A stretch of DNA of 64,000 nucleotides from Pseudomonas fluorescens (GTDB taxonomy: Bacteria; Pseudomonadota; Gammaproteobacteria; Pseudomonadales; Pseudomonadaceae). Both the position numbers and the translations under genes were made by a program. The notes beneath the pieces are model-generated. The model searched no databases. It saw only the letters and a program-made list of their open reading frames with translations, and was not told the DNA's origin. Below, piece by piece: positions 39,284 to 47,910 of the stretch (position 1 is the stretch's first letter; each line of letters begins with the position of its first letter). The stretch covers positions 6,026,501 to 6,090,500 of the forward strand of contig NZ_CP015225.1 in assembly GCF_001623525.1 (NCBI RefSeq), in the 5' to 3' direction.

Positions 39284-39372
39284 GGCAGCTTCAAGGGGCG
39301 AGCTTCAAGCTGCAAGTTTGGATTTGCGGTGGTCAGGCTTGAAGCTTACCGCTTGAGGCTTGCAGCTGCTAC
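39284..39372. repeat. CAAGCTGCAAG-type low-complexity repeat
   Basis: Repeats of GCTTCAAGCTGCAAG and CTTGAAGCTT style words with partial inverted symmetry between the DUF1244 and folX genes. Related words occur after cysNC (27499-27530). It probably forms hairpins. Confidence 0.55.
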
Positions 39373-39749
39373 GAAGTAGCCCGACTTGCCGCAAGCGTGA
39401 TCGACACCGACTCGGCAAATCGCAAGGCGTGGGGTTTGTCGACTTCGACTTCGGCGTATTGCACCGACTCGTTGGTCATGACCAGGTCGAGCAATTCCTG
39501 GGTCAGGCGTTCGAGCAGGGCGAAGCGGTTGCCTTCCACGTGGGCGATGATCGCCTTGGTGATGGTGCGGTAGTTCAGCGCGTGGTCGATGTCGTTGTCG
39601 CGTACTGCTTCCTGGGCGGCGTAGAGGATGGTCAGGTTGATCAACACATCCTGTTTGTTGAGGATTTCATCTTCGTTGATGCCGATGAAGGTGCGCAGGC
39701 GCAGGTCCTTGACCTTGATGCGTGCCATGGCTGGCTGAAGTTGTGGCAT
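39369..39749 (-). CDS. folX: Dihydroneopterin triphosphate 2'-epimerase
   Basis: A 126-residue FolB-fold enzyme making dihydromonapterin triphosphate. [20 protein letters not shown] and the C-terminal [16 protein letters not shown] are typical of FolX. The ATG at 39749 follows the folE stop with no gap; an internal ATG at 39728 is possible. Third gene of folM-folE-folX. Confidence 0.88.
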   Translation of the reverse strand: MPQLQPAMARIKVKDLRLRTFIGINEDEILNKQDVLINLTILYAAQEAVRDNDIDHALNYRTITKAIIAHVEGNRFALLERLTQELLDLVMTNESVQYAEVEVDKPHALRFAESVSITLAASRATS

Positions 39750-40310
39750 TTACTTGCTCCGTCGAATCAATTGCAGGAACTCCTGGCGCGTGGTGCTGGA
39801 ATCGCGAAAGACGCCGAGCATCACCGAGGTGTTCATGGTCGAGTTCTGTTTTTCGACACCGCGCATCATCATGCACATGTGCTGGGCTTCGATCACCACC
39901 GCCACGCCGGCGGCCTGGGTGACCTGCTGCACCGCGTCGGCGATTTGCCGGGTCAGGTTCTCCTGGATTTGCAGGCGGCGGGCGAACATGTCCACCAATC
40001 GGGCGATCTTCGACAGCCCCAGGACCTTGCCCGTAGGAATATAAGCCACATGGGCCTTGCCGATGAAGGGCAACAGGTGATGTTCGCAGAGTGAATAGAG
40101 TTCGATGTCGGCGACGATCACCATTTCATCGCTGTCAGAGGTGAACAGCGCGCCGTTGACGATCTGCTCGACGCTTTGTTCATAACCATGGCAGAGGTAC
40201 TGCATGGCCTTGGCGGCACGGACCGGGGTATCGAGCAGACCCTCGCGTTCGGGGTTTTCCCCCAGGCCGATGAGGATCTCGCGGTAGTTCTGGGGCAGGG
40301 ATAGCGTCAT
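39750..40310 (-). CDS. folE: GTP cyclohydrolase I
   Basis: A 186-residue enzyme converting GTP to dihydroneopterin triphosphate. [18 protein letters not shown] contains the zinc ligands Cys and His, and the C-terminal part [12 protein letters not shown] the second Cys and active-site His. Start ATG at 40310. It sits between folM and folX, so this copy likely serves tetrahydromonapterin (phenylalanine hydroxylase cofactor) rather than folate. Confidence 0.93.
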   Translation of the reverse strand: MTLSLPQNYREILIGLGENPEREGLLDTPVRAAKAMQYLCHGYEQSVEQIVNGALFTSDSDEMVIVADIELYSLCEHHLLPFIGKAHVAYIPTGKVLGLSKIARLVDMFARRLQIQENLTRQIADAVQQVTQAAGVAVVIEAQHMCMMMRGVEKQNSTMNTSVMLGVFRDSSTTRQEFLQLIRRSK

Positions 40311-40330
40311 GGTGCATCCTCGAAACAAGG

Positions 40331-41041
40331 CTATTTGACGTGCCGCCCGCCGTTGACGGTCAGGGTCGTGCCGGTGACATAAGGGTTGTCCAGCAGATAA
40401 CGCAGGCTCTGGTAGATCACTTCGCTGCCGGGTTCGATGCCCAGTGCGGACTTGGCCAGGGCCTTGGCGCGGTAAGCCGCGTCGTCTTCGGGGTTGAACA
40501 GTAGCAGGGCCGGGGCGATGCCGTTGACCTTGATCGCCGGGGCGAACTTGGCCGCGAACGACAGGGTCAAGCTTTCCAGGCCGGCCTTGGTGGCGCAATA
40601 GGCGATATGCCGGGCGCTGCCCTTGCGGGTCACATCATCGCTGATGTGCACGATATCCGCCGGGGTTGAACGCCGCAGTAGCTCGGCGCCGTGCAGGTTG
40701 ATCAGGTAAGGCGCCAGCATGTGCACGCCGAACATGGCCTTGAAGGCCGCGGCTTCGCAGCCCGGGCCCTCGGCCAGCCAGGCCGAGGCGTTGTGTACGA
40801 TGGCCCGCAGCCGGTCGGTGTGCTGCTTGAGTTGCTCGATAAAGGCCAGGATCCCCGCTTCGCTGGAGAAGTCGGCAAACAGCATGACCGCGCCCAGGTC
40901 CCGCAACGTTTGCACGCCTGGACGTTCGGTCCGGTAGGTCGCGATCACCGGTTGCCCGTCTTCCAGCAATCGCCGGGCACAATGCAGGCCGACGCGCTGG
41001 GCTGCGCCAGTGATCAGGATCGGAGCGGTGGCGCTGGACAT
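40331..41041 (-). CDS. folM: Dihydromonapterin reductase
   Basis: A 236-residue short-chain dehydrogenase reducing dihydromonapterin to the tetrahydro form with [21 protein letters not shown] is the cofactor loop, NASAWL the NAG-like motif and [11 protein letters not shown] the YxxxK catalytic pair. First gene of the leftward folM-folE-folX operon. One TGTACA lies upstream at 41100 but without a partner. Confidence 0.88.
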   Translation of the reverse strand: MSSATAPILITGAAQRVGLHCARRLLEDGQPVIATYRTERPGVQTLRDLGAVMLFADFSSEAGILAFIEQLKQHTDRLRAIVHNASAWLAEGPGCEAAAFKAMFGVHMLAPYLINLHGAELLRRSTPADIVHISDDVTRKGSARHIAYCATKAGLESLTLSFAAKFAPAIKVNGIAPALLLFNPEDDAAYRAKALAKSALGIEPGSEVIYQSLRYLLDNPYVTGTTLTVNGGRHVK

Positions 41042-41126
41042 AGGACGGCTCGGTTCACGGCTAGAGCAAAACTATAACAGCGACGCGGGGCGCCTCCTAT
41101 GTACAAAGTTGAATCCAGAGTTCCCC

Positions 41127-41216
41127 TGCGGGAGCGAGCTTGCTCGCGATAGCGCACTCATAGGCAATACCTGGTGTGGATGTACCGGCCTCATCGCGAG
41201 CAAGCTCGCTCCCACA
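41127..41216. repeat. Short-family REP pair
   Basis: Arms TGCGGGAGCGAGCTTGCTCG and complement with GCGATAGCG heads, between the folM promoter region and the membrane protein gene at 41247. Confidence 0.85.
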
Positions 41217-41246
41217 GGTTTTTTGTCGCCCATGAAGCTGGCGACA

Positions 41247-41807
41247 TCAATGATTCTGCGTAGCCGGCAACGTCCGCTGTGGCGCGCCGTTGAGCCAGTT
41301 CGCCAGCAGATGGGTCGACATCGGAATAAACAGGTAGACCATCAGTGGCGTCAGGATCAGCGTACTGATAAACACGCGGCTCAACAGGCCCAGTTCGCCC
41401 AGCAGCGGCCCCAACAGGAAATTGAACAACAGCGAGACGGGAAAAAACGCCAGCCAGATGGCCACGGCCTGTTTCCAGCGTGGCGGACGCTGACCGACCG
41501 CGCCGAACCAGCCATCGATGCCACGCACGCGGTGTTCGGAGGGATGGGCAAACAGATCGCTGCCCCGTCCCAGCCAGGCCGTGCGGGAGGCAGAGTGTTC
41601 CCAGGCGTACAGCGTCTGCTCGTCGGCAAAACGGAAGATGATCTGGAATTCATCGTCCTGGGGCGGTGGCGCGAGCACGCCTGAGCCCAGGTAGCCGGGA
41701 AAATCGGTTGCCAGTTGTTCGCCTTCGCGCAACCAGGCGATCAGATCCTGATAGCGTCCATGGGCGACGCGGCGGGCAACCATCAGGGTGACGGGTGAGG
41801 TAGACAT
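41247..41807 (-). CDS. Antibiotic biosynthesis monooxygenase (ABM)-like domain protein with membrane tail
   Basis: A 186-residue protein. Residues 1-110 form an ABM-like ferredoxin fold (VTLMVARRVAHGRYQDLIAWLREGEQLATDFPGYLGSGVL); residues about 118-175 contain two hydrophobic segments (WLAFFPVSLLFNFLLGP and STLILTPLMVYLFIP). This fusion is a known Pseudomonas type of unknown function. Start ATG at 41807 with GGAGA upstream. It is divergent from the second LitR-type regulator and shares its 221-bp promoter region, so it is a candidate light target. Confidence 0.78.
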   Translation of the reverse strand: MSTSPVTLMVARRVAHGRYQDLIAWLREGEQLATDFPGYLGSGVLAPPPQDDEFQIIFRFADEQTLYAWEHSASRTAWLGRGSDLFAHPSEHRVRGIDGWFGAVGQRPPRWKQAVAIWLAFFPVSLLFNFLLGPLLGELGLLSRVFISTLILTPLMVYLFIPMSTHLLANWLNGAPQRTLPATQNH

Positions 41808-41962
41808 TATGCATCTCCGTAAGACAGGCGCGGCACTCCGGGTAGGAGGTTCGCGGGGGACGCCCCCGGGGTGGTGGGCAGCGTCTGGTCGCCAAAAAAC
41901 AGGCAAGGATTATTCCTGATTGTGCGTAAAACAACAAAAACGCACATCGAGTACGTTTGTCC

Positions 41963-41993
41963 TTGTCATGACATGTCCTGGGAGGGGTAAACT
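41963..41993 (+). promoter_or_regulatory. Candidate 19-bp-spacer promoter of the second LitR-type regulator
   Basis: TTGTCA (41963-41968) and TAAACT (41988-41993) are separated by 19 bp, the over-long spacing typical of MerR-controlled promoters. The palindrome TGTCATGACA (41964-41973) overlaps the -35 element. It probably allows autoregulation of the gene at 42029. Confidence 0.5.
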
Positions 41994-42028
41994 AGGATCC
42001 AATTTCCCAGCCGGAATTGTCTGCCAAA

Positions 42029-42988
42029 ATGAGTGTAATCACAGAGGATGGCTTCGTTTTCCAGGCATCAGGCGCCTTGAAACGGGAAGACCTGTTTCCC
42101 ATTCGCGAAGTCGCGCGCATGACCGGCGTTAACCCCGTGACCCTGCGAGCCTGGGAGCGGCGCTACGGTTTGATCCAACCCACCCGCACCGAAAGCGGGC
42201 ATCGCCTGTACTCGTTGGGCGATATTGAAAAGGTGCGCAGCATCCTGGCTTGGATCGAGCGCGGGGTGGCCGTCAGCAAAGTGGGAAAGATCCTGGCGAA
42301 GACCGAGTCGGTGCAACCGGTCTCCACGCTGATTTCATCCGATCTGGTCAGGGCCGATCATGCCCACTGGCAACAACAGGTGGCGGACGCGGTTAGCAAC
42401 TTTGACGATGTGGAGCTTGATCGTGTCTACGGCCAGATCTTTTCCACCTATACCGTGCCGATCGTCTTCCAGGACATCCTGATGCCGCTTTGGCGACAAC
42501 TACTGCAACGCCAGCAGACGTTTGGGCAAGCCAGCGAATGGGTGTTTCTTGATGGTTTCCTGCGTTCGCGCATCATCCAGCGGCTCTTGTTCAAGCGCGA
42601 AGGTACGTCGCCGCGTGTCCTGGTCTGCGCGATTGCCGATCATTGCCATGAACTGGAGTTGCTGGTCACGGGGCTTTTCCTGTCCAAGGCGGAAGTGGGC
42701 GTCAGGCTGTTGTCGATCGGCCTGCCGTTCGAGGAGCTGACCCTGGTGTGCCAGAAGATCCAGCCGGTGGCATTGGTGCTGGTTTCCAATCACGCGCCGG
42801 CGCCAGACTTGCCCAAGCGCCTGGGCAAATTGGCGATGAGCCTGGATTGTCCTTTGATGCTGGCCGGTGATGCATCCGATCTGGCACAGGAGAGCCTGGT
42901 TGGATCGTCGGTCGGTTGCCTGGGGAATGAGGGGGCAGTGATGCGCCAGCGCCTGCGTCAATTTCTGGCAGGCAACCTGGATACCTGA
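42029..42988 (+). CDS. MerR-family regulator, LitR/CarH-like (class II type), LOV cluster
   Basis: A 319-residue paralogue of the protein at 266-1213. The MerR domain reads LFPIREVARMTGVNPVTLRAWERRYGL with GHRLYS, about 75% alike over the first 80 residues. The C-terminal part has DHCHELELLVTGLFL in place of the B12-binding D/E-x-H-x-x-G motif of LitR/CarH, with the glycine missing. Loss of cobalamin fits class II LitR proteins, reported in P. putida to work with a LOV photoreceptor, and such a gene lies 0.8 kb downstream. The ATG at 42029 is preferred to an upstream TTG. Confidence 0.88.
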   Translation: MSVITEDGFVFQASGALKREDLFPIREVARMTGVNPVTLRAWERRYGLIQPTRTESGHRLYSLGDIEKVRSILAWIERGVAVSKVGKILAKTESVQPVSTLISSDLVRADHAHWQQQVADAVSNFDDVELDRVYGQIFSTYTVPIVFQDILMPLWRQLLQRQQTFGQASEWVFLDGFLRSRIIQRLLFKREGTSPRVLVCAIADHCHELELLVTGLFLSKAEVGVRLLSIGLPFEELTLVCQKIQPVALVLVSNHAPAPDLPKRLGKLAMSLDCPLMLAGDASDLAQESLVGSSVGCLGNEGAVMRQRLRQFLAGNLDT

Positions 42989-43131
42989 ATGGTGTGTCCT
43001 GTATCACCAGTACTGTTGCTTTTTGACGGCGTCTGTTGCCGTCATGCTGCGTCGGGCTATGACTCGTCGCGGCGTCTTGCCTGACGACAACAGCTACTCG
43101 TCAAAAAGAAACGTATTGGCGAAACAGGGCA

Positions 43132-43737
43132 CTAGAGGTGCATGGTCGGATGGGTCAGGCGATGTTGCTGCAGGATGTACTGGCGCAGGCGCTCCGTCTC
43201 GTCCTGGTCATTCTGGCTCAAGTGGTAGGCAAACAGGCCGCGATCGGTTTCCCGTTCGAAGGTGCCTCGCAGCGAAATTCTCTCGTAGCCTGATGGGCTG
43301 AACCATAAGGCAAACTGCTTCGGCGGTTTGGTCCGACTGCGGTTTTCCAGCAATACGCCTTTGCAGGAGACTTCGTGGACCCACAGCGGTCCCGGCTGAC
43401 CCTTGATGTTTTCCAGCGCCACCGGCTCTTCGAGCGCCAGGCGCCATGGGCGTATCTTCGGTCCGTCCTCGTAGATGCTTGGCACACCCAAGCGCAGGTG
43501 CATCGCGTGGAATTCGTCTTCCACCAGATGCAGCGGAAAGGTCATTTGCTGGTTTTCGAAATTGGCTTGCAGCGTAACCTGCTCATTTGCCGCCAGACGT
43601 GTCAGCAAGTCACGGATCTGCGACCCACCGTTTACCAGCAAGCTCGACGTGACATCCCGCTCGTTCAACTGCGGGTTGTGTTGCATGGTCCGGATGAAAT
43701 CCAGTTCATCCTGCGTCAGGAGGGCATCGCGCTGCAT
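43132..43737 (-). CDS. PilZ-like/flagellar-brake-like protein, beside the LOV gene
   Basis: A 201-residue protein with two beta-rich regions. The first (LTRLAANEQVTLQANFENQQMTFPLHLVEDEF) resembles the YcgR N-terminal domain. The second contains RPWRL and EVSCKGVLLE, which look like degenerate RxxxR and D/N-x-S-x-x-G motifs of a PilZ c-di-GMP-binding domain. The exact motifs are incomplete, so binding is uncertain. It starts 55 bp after the LOV stop in the same direction; the pair is probably cotranscribed and converges on the LitR gene. Confidence 0.6.
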   Translation of the reverse strand: MQRDALLTQDELDFIRTMQHNPQLNERDVTSSLLVNGGSQIRDLLTRLAANEQVTLQANFENQQMTFPLHLVEDEFHAMHLRLGVPSIYEDGPKIRPWRLALEEPVALENIKGQPGPLWVHEVSCKGVLLENRSRTKPPKQFALWFSPSGYERISLRGTFERETDRGLFAYHLSQNDQDETERLRQYILQQHRLTHPTMHL

Positions 43738-43791
43738 GATCTGCTCGAAATGATAATTTACGTGTTCACTGGTGATTGTAGTGACTGACCA

Positions 43792-44265
43792 TTAATTCGT
43801 GGTTTTGTTTGAACCGTCCGTCGCTTCGAGTCGGGCAATTGTCTGCCGCGCTTCGGCCAGCTCCTTTTCCAGCTGGGCGACGCGTTGTTGAGCCTTGACC
43901 TGGGTCGTGACGTCTTTTTGCACACCCACGAAATAGGTATGCCCGTCAGCCTGGTTTTTTACCGTGGACAGTGACAACTCATTCCAGAACGGCGTGCCGT
44001 CCTTGCGGTAGTTGCGCAGCACCTCACGACAGGTACCGCCCTCTTTCAAGGCTTTGCGAATGGGCTCCAGCGAGGGCTGGTCCCGATCACCCGATTGCAG
44101 GAACCGGCAATCCTGATAAAGGATTTCGTCGCGGTGATAACCGGTCAATCGTTCGAAGGCCGGGTTCACGTAGATCAGGATATTGTCTTCACCTTCTTTT
44201 TCGGCGATGACAATCCCATCGTTCGAAGCATTGATGACCAGTTGCATCAGTTGAGCGTTGATCAT
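43792..44265 (-). CDS. Short LOV blue-light photoreceptor (PpSB1/PpSB2-LOV type)
   Basis: A 157-residue PAS protein. YQDCRFLQ carries the photoactive Cys53, which forms the FMN adduct in blue light; NYRKDGTPFWNELSL and YFVGVQKDVT complete the LOV core. Similarity to P. putida PpSB1-LOV is obvious and continuous. There is no output domain, only a C-terminal helix (AQQRVAQLEKELAEARQTIARLE) suited to dimerisation. Arg61 is kept, while position 66 is Leu. The ATG at 44265 gives the family N-terminus MINAQL. Likely partner: the regulator at 42029. Confidence 0.93.
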   Translation of the reverse strand: MINAQLMQLVINASNDGIVIAEKEGEDNILIYVNPAFERLTGYHRDEILYQDCRFLQSGDRDQPSLEPIRKALKEGGTCREVLRNYRKDGTPFWNELSLSTVKNQADGHTYFVGVQKDVTTQVKAQQRVAQLEKELAEARQTIARLEATDGSNKTTN

Positions 44266-44418
44266 GGGGAGAACCCTTTGAACATCCTTGTAGAAGCAGC
44301 ATTCTAAAAGAAATCGATAGGCTGTCCACTGGCCATTAGGGCCGTTGAGAGCCATTCGCAGCCTGACAGGTGCAACTGTTACTATCCTGGCTCTTTTTTC
44401 AGGTTCAGGATCAGATCG

Positions 44419-44874
44419 ATGAAAGTCGCCATTCTTTCCGGCTCAGTGTATGGCACCGCCGAAGAAGTCGCCCGGCACGCCGCCAAACTGCTTCGCGAGG
44501 CAGGCTTTGAATCCTGGCACGACCCTCGTGCGACCCTGGCGGATGTGCAGGCATTCGCACCGCAGGCCGTGCTGGCAGTGACTTCCACGACCGGCATGGG
44601 TGAGTTGCCGGACAATTTGATGCCGTTGTATTCGGTCATCCGCGACCAGTTGCCCGGGTTCTTTCGCGGTTTGCCTGGCGCGGTGATCGGCCTGGGCGAC
44701 GCCAGCTATGGGGATACCTTCTGCGCCGGTGGCGAGCAGATGTGCGAGCTGTTCGTCGAATTGGGCGTACGTGAGGTGCTGCCGATGCTGCGTCTGGATG
44801 CCAGCGAGAGCGTCACGCCGGAAACCGACGCCGAGCCATGGCTTGCTGAGTTGATTGACACGCTGCGCCCTTGA
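44419..44874 (+). CDS. Flavodoxin-like protein (MioC type)
   Basis: A 151-residue FMN-binding protein. ILSGSVYGTAEEVA is the phosphate loop, TSTTGMGELPDN and GLGDASYGDTFCAGG the other two FMN loops. It is an electron carrier with unknown partners. Divergent from the LOV gene with a 153-bp shared promoter region. Confidence 0.9.
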   Translation: MKVAILSGSVYGTAEEVARHAAKLLREAGFESWHDPRATLADVQAFAPQAVLAVTSTTGMGELPDNLMPLYSVIRDQLPGFFRGLPGAVIGLGDASYGDTFCAGGEQMCELFVELGVREVLPMLRLDASESVTPETDAEPWLAELIDTLRP

Positions 44875-44968
44875 AGCGGATGCGCTGACTCGTTCGGCCA
44901 GTAAGCTGGCTGCGAACGCAACTACCGCCTCTGAAAGAGCTGACTAGACTGATTTTCTTGCGTAAGAC

Positions 44969-44982
44969 GTTTCGATCGAAAC
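44969..44982. promoter_or_regulatory. Palindrome GTTTCGATCGAAAC, candidate operator of the aldolase operon
   Basis: A 14-bp perfect palindrome between TTGCGT (44958-44963) and TATAAC (44984-44989), i.e. inside the likely promoter of the gene at 45011. This placement suits a repressor of LacI or TetR type. No regulator gene lies next to it. Confidence 0.5.
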
Positions 44983-45010
44983 ATATAACAAGAAACCAGA
45001 GGTCAGAGCC

Positions 45011-45793
45011 GTGAGCGTAGCGCCCGTCCAAACGACACTCAGCATCAAAGATCAGGTCAGTGCGGCCGAATGGCAAACCCGGGTGGACCTTGCCGCCTGT
45101 TATCGGCTTGTTGCGCTGCACGGTTGGGATGACCTGATCTTCACCCATATTTCCGCAAAGGTTCCCGGTACCGAGGATTTCCTGATCAACCCGTTCGGGA
45201 TGATGTTCCATGAAATCACCGCCTCGAGCCTGGTCAAGGTGGATCAGGCCGGCAACAAATTGATGGACAGCCCCTACGAGATCAACCCGGCTGGCTACAC
45301 CATCCACAGCGCGGTGCATGAGGTACGCCATGATGTGGCTTGTGTGCTGCACACCCACACCGCTGCTGGCGTGGCGGTATCGGCCCAGAAACAGGGGGTG
45401 CTGCCGATCAGCCAGCAATCGCTGTTCGTGCTGTCGAGCCTGGCCTATCACGCCTACGAAGGGGTGGCCTTGAATCACGAAGAAAAGGCTCGCCTGCAGG
45501 CGGACCTGGGCGAGAGCAACTTCCTGATGCTGCACAACCATGGCTTGCTGACCTGTGGCGGTACCATCGCCGATACCTTCCTGATGATGTTCACCTTCCA
45601 GCGGGCCTGTGACATCCAGGTCCTGGCGCAGAGCGGCGGGGCCGAGCTGATTGCCATCGAGCCGCAGATCCTGGCTGGCGCCCGGGCGATGATCGCCGGG
45701 GTGACCAAAAGCGCCCAGGGCATGGGCGGCGCGTTGGCCTGGCCGGCGTTGTTACGCAAGCTCGATCAACAAGACGCCGGGTATCGAAGCTGA
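45011..45793 (+). CDS. Class II aldolase/adducin family protein
   Basis: A 260-residue zinc-dependent aldolase-fold protein. VLHTHTAAGVAV gives two metal histidines and LHNHGLLTCGG the third; the acidic residue is near EGVAL. The start is a GTG with AGAGGT seven bases upstream. Substrate unknown. It overlaps the next gene by one base (TGATG), so the two are coupled. Confidence 0.87.
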   Translation: MSVAPVQTTLSIKDQVSAAEWQTRVDLAACYRLVALHGWDDLIFTHISAKVPGTEDFLINPFGMMFHEITASSLVKVDQAGNKLMDSPYEINPAGYTIHSAVHEVRHDVACVLHTHTAAGVAVSAQKQGVLPISQQSLFVLSSLAYHAYEGVALNHEEKARLQADLGESNFLMLHNHGLLTCGGTIADTFLMMFTFQRACDIQVLAQSGGAELIAIEPQILAGARAMIAGVTKSAQGMGGALAWPALLRKLDQQDAGYRS

Positions 45794-46695
45794 TGCCCCT
45801 GGCCCAGATTCCCCTGCGTATCTGGCGCCAGCGCAGCCAGATCTTCATGTTCCGAGGTCATGCCATCCGTTACTGGGTGGCCGGGCAGGGCGAGCCGCTG
45901 CTGCTGATCCACGGGTTCCCCACAGCCAGTTGGGATTGGCATTACCTGTGGCAACCGTTGGCGCAACGCTACCGGGTGATCGCGTGTGACATGCTCGGTT
46001 TCGGCGACTCCGCCAAACCGACGGATCACGTCTACAGCCTGCTGGAGCAAGCCGATCTGCAACAGGCCCTGCTCGCGCACCTGAATGTGAGGGGTGCGCT
46101 GCATGTGTTGGCCCACGATTACGGTGATAGCGTGGCCCAGGAACTGCTGGCGCGGCATTACGAAGCGCGCATCCATCTCGCCAGTTGCGTCTTTCTCAAT
46201 GGCGGCCTGTTCCCGGAAACTCACCGCCCAGTCTGGGCCCAGAAACTCTTGCTCAGCCCCCTGGGGTGGCTGCTGGGGCGGGCGTTCTCCCGGGAAAGCC
46301 TGGTCAGCAGCTTTCGGCAGATTTTCGGCCCCCGGACCACCCCTACTGAAAGCGAGCTAGATGATTTCTGGAGTCTGGTAGAAGCCCATCGTGGTCCGCG
46401 GATCATGCACAAGCTCATTGCCTATATTCCCGAACGCCGTGTGCAGCGGGATCGCTGGGTGCAGGCGATGCAGCGCGGCGACGTGCCGTTGCGGGTGATT
46501 GACGGCGCGGTCGACCCGATTTCCGGAGAACACATGGTGGCGCGCTACGAGGCCCTGATCCCGAGCCCGGACACGGTGTTGTTGCCCGACATTGGTCATT
46601 ACCCGCACACCGAGGCGCCGGTGCAGGTGCTCAAGCATTACCTGGCGTTTCGCGAAGCCATCGCCGCGCCGCACAGACAAATGGCCTGTTCATGA
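45793..46695 (+). CDS. Alpha/beta hydrolase, haloalkane dehalogenase/epoxide hydrolase-like
   Basis: A 300-residue hydrolase. LLLIHGFPTASWDW provides the oxyanion hole, HDYGDSVAQ the nucleophile Asp, and the catalytic His is in DIGHYPHTE. An Asp nucleophile points to dehalogenase or epoxide hydrolase chemistry. Translationally coupled to the aldolase gene, so both probably act in one pathway, but the substrate is unclear. Confidence 0.87.
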   Translation: MPLAQIPLRIWRQRSQIFMFRGHAIRYWVAGQGEPLLLIHGFPTASWDWHYLWQPLAQRYRVIACDMLGFGDSAKPTDHVYSLLEQADLQQALLAHLNVRGALHVLAHDYGDSVAQELLARHYEARIHLASCVFLNGGLFPETHRPVWAQKLLLSPLGWLLGRAFSRESLVSSFRQIFGPRTTPTESELDDFWSLVEAHRGPRIMHKLIAYIPERRVQRDRWVQAMQRGDVPLRVIDGAVDPISGEHMVARYEALIPSPDTVLLPDIGHYPHTEAPVQVLKHYLAFREAIAAPHRQMACS

Positions 46696-46703
46696 CGATA
46701 CCT

Positions 46704-46796
46704 TGTGGGAGCGAGCTTGCTCGCGAACGCGTCAGCACATCCAGCATCTATTCTGATTGAAAGACCGCTATCGCGAGCCTGCTCGCGATAGCGGTG
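46704..46796. repeat. Short-family REP pair
   Basis: TGTGGGAGCGAGCTTGCTCG followed, about 55 bp on, by the hairpin CGCTATCGCGAGCCTGCTCG. It lies after the hydrolase gene. Confidence 0.75.
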
Positions 46797-46956
46797 CCTC
46801 TGCCAGCAGGAAAATCGAATAGGCCGCTGTGGCTTGGGCCCGCATCATCCCCTCACCTTATCGCCCACCATTCACTTGCAACCGTGTTGATTGTGACCGG
46901 TCGACTTGTGCCGGACACTCGTGCCCATTGTCCTGTCCGCCTGCTGGAGTTCTGCC

Positions 46957-47868
46957 ATGAGTGAGTCTGTGCGCTTCGAAGATAAAGTCGTGATCGTCAC
47001 GGGAGCCGGCGGGGGCCTGGGCCGCGCCCATGCGCTGCTGTTCGCCAAGCAAGGCGCAAAAGTGCTGGTCAACGACCTTGGCGGCTCGGCTCAAGGGGAA
47101 GGGGCCAACGCCTCGGCAGCAGACCGGGTGGTCGCCGAAATCCGCGAGGCGGGCGGCATCGCCGAGGCCAACCACGACTCGGTGACCGATGGCGACAAGC
47201 TGGTACAAAATGCCCTCGACGCGTTCGGCCGGGTCGATGTGGTGGTCAACAACGCCGGGATCCTGCGGGACAAGACCTTTCACAAAATGGACGACGCCGA
47301 TTGGGACCTGGTCTACCGCGTCCATGTCGAAGGCGCCTACAAGGTCACCCGCGCCGCATGGCCGCACCTGCGTGAGCAAAACTACGGGCGGGTGATCTTC
47401 ACCGCGTCCACGTCCGGCATCTACGGCAACTTCGGCCAATCCAACTACGGCATGGCCAAGCTTGGCCTGTATGGCCTGACCCGCACCCTGGCCATCGAAG
47501 GCCGCAAGAACAATATCCTGGTCAACGCCATCGCCCCCACCGGCGGCACGCGCATGACCGAAGGCCTGATCCCGCCGCAGGTATTCGAGCAACTCAAACC
47601 TGAACTCGTCAGCCCGCTGGTGGTGTACCTGGCCAGTGAAACCTGCCAGGAAACCTCCGGCCTGTTCGAAGTGGGCGGCGGCTGGATGGGCAAGGTGCGC
47701 TGGGAGCGCAGCCTGGGGGCGGGCTTTGATCCGCGCAAAGGTTTTTCGCCCGAAGACGTCGCCGCCCATTGGCAGCAGATCTGCGACTTCGAGGGTGCGG
47801 TACACCCGAACGACAATCTGGAAGCCTTGAAAGAAATGATGGCGAACTTGCAGCGCTACGCTGTTTGA
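46957..47868 (+). CDS. Short-chain dehydrogenase, 3-hydroxyacyl-CoA dehydrogenase-like (MFE-2 type)
   Basis: A 303-residue SDR. VVIVTGAGGGLGRAHALLFAKQGAKVLVNDLGG matches the dehydrogenase half of peroxisomal multifunctional enzyme 2; NNAG, SxxxY and SNYGMAKLG complete the catalytic set. It probably oxidises a 3-hydroxyacyl-CoA in beta-oxidation of unusual fatty acids. The start at 46957 has GGAG eight bases upstream. Confidence 0.88.
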   Translation: MSESVRFEDKVVIVTGAGGGLGRAHALLFAKQGAKVLVNDLGGSAQGEGANASAADRVVAEIREAGGIAEANHDSVTDGDKLVQNALDAFGRVDVVVNNAGILRDKTFHKMDDADWDLVYRVHVEGAYKVTRAAWPHLREQNYGRVIFTASTSGIYGNFGQSNYGMAKLGLYGLTRTLAIEGRKNNILVNAIAPTGGTRMTEGLIPPQVFEQLKPELVSPLVVYLASETCQETSGLFEVGGGWMGKVRWERSLGAGFDPRKGFSPEDVAAHWQQICDFEGAVHPNDNLEALKEMMANLQRYAV

Positions 47869-47910
47869 CTCGCCGCCTCGACCGGTTGCCGTCAGCGACG
47901 GCAACGCCGG

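Noticed and set aside
41100..41105. TGTACA upstream of folM as a light operator
   Set aside because: It is a single hexamer without a partner at the 13-bp spacing seen at 2200 and 3382, and single copies are expected by chance.
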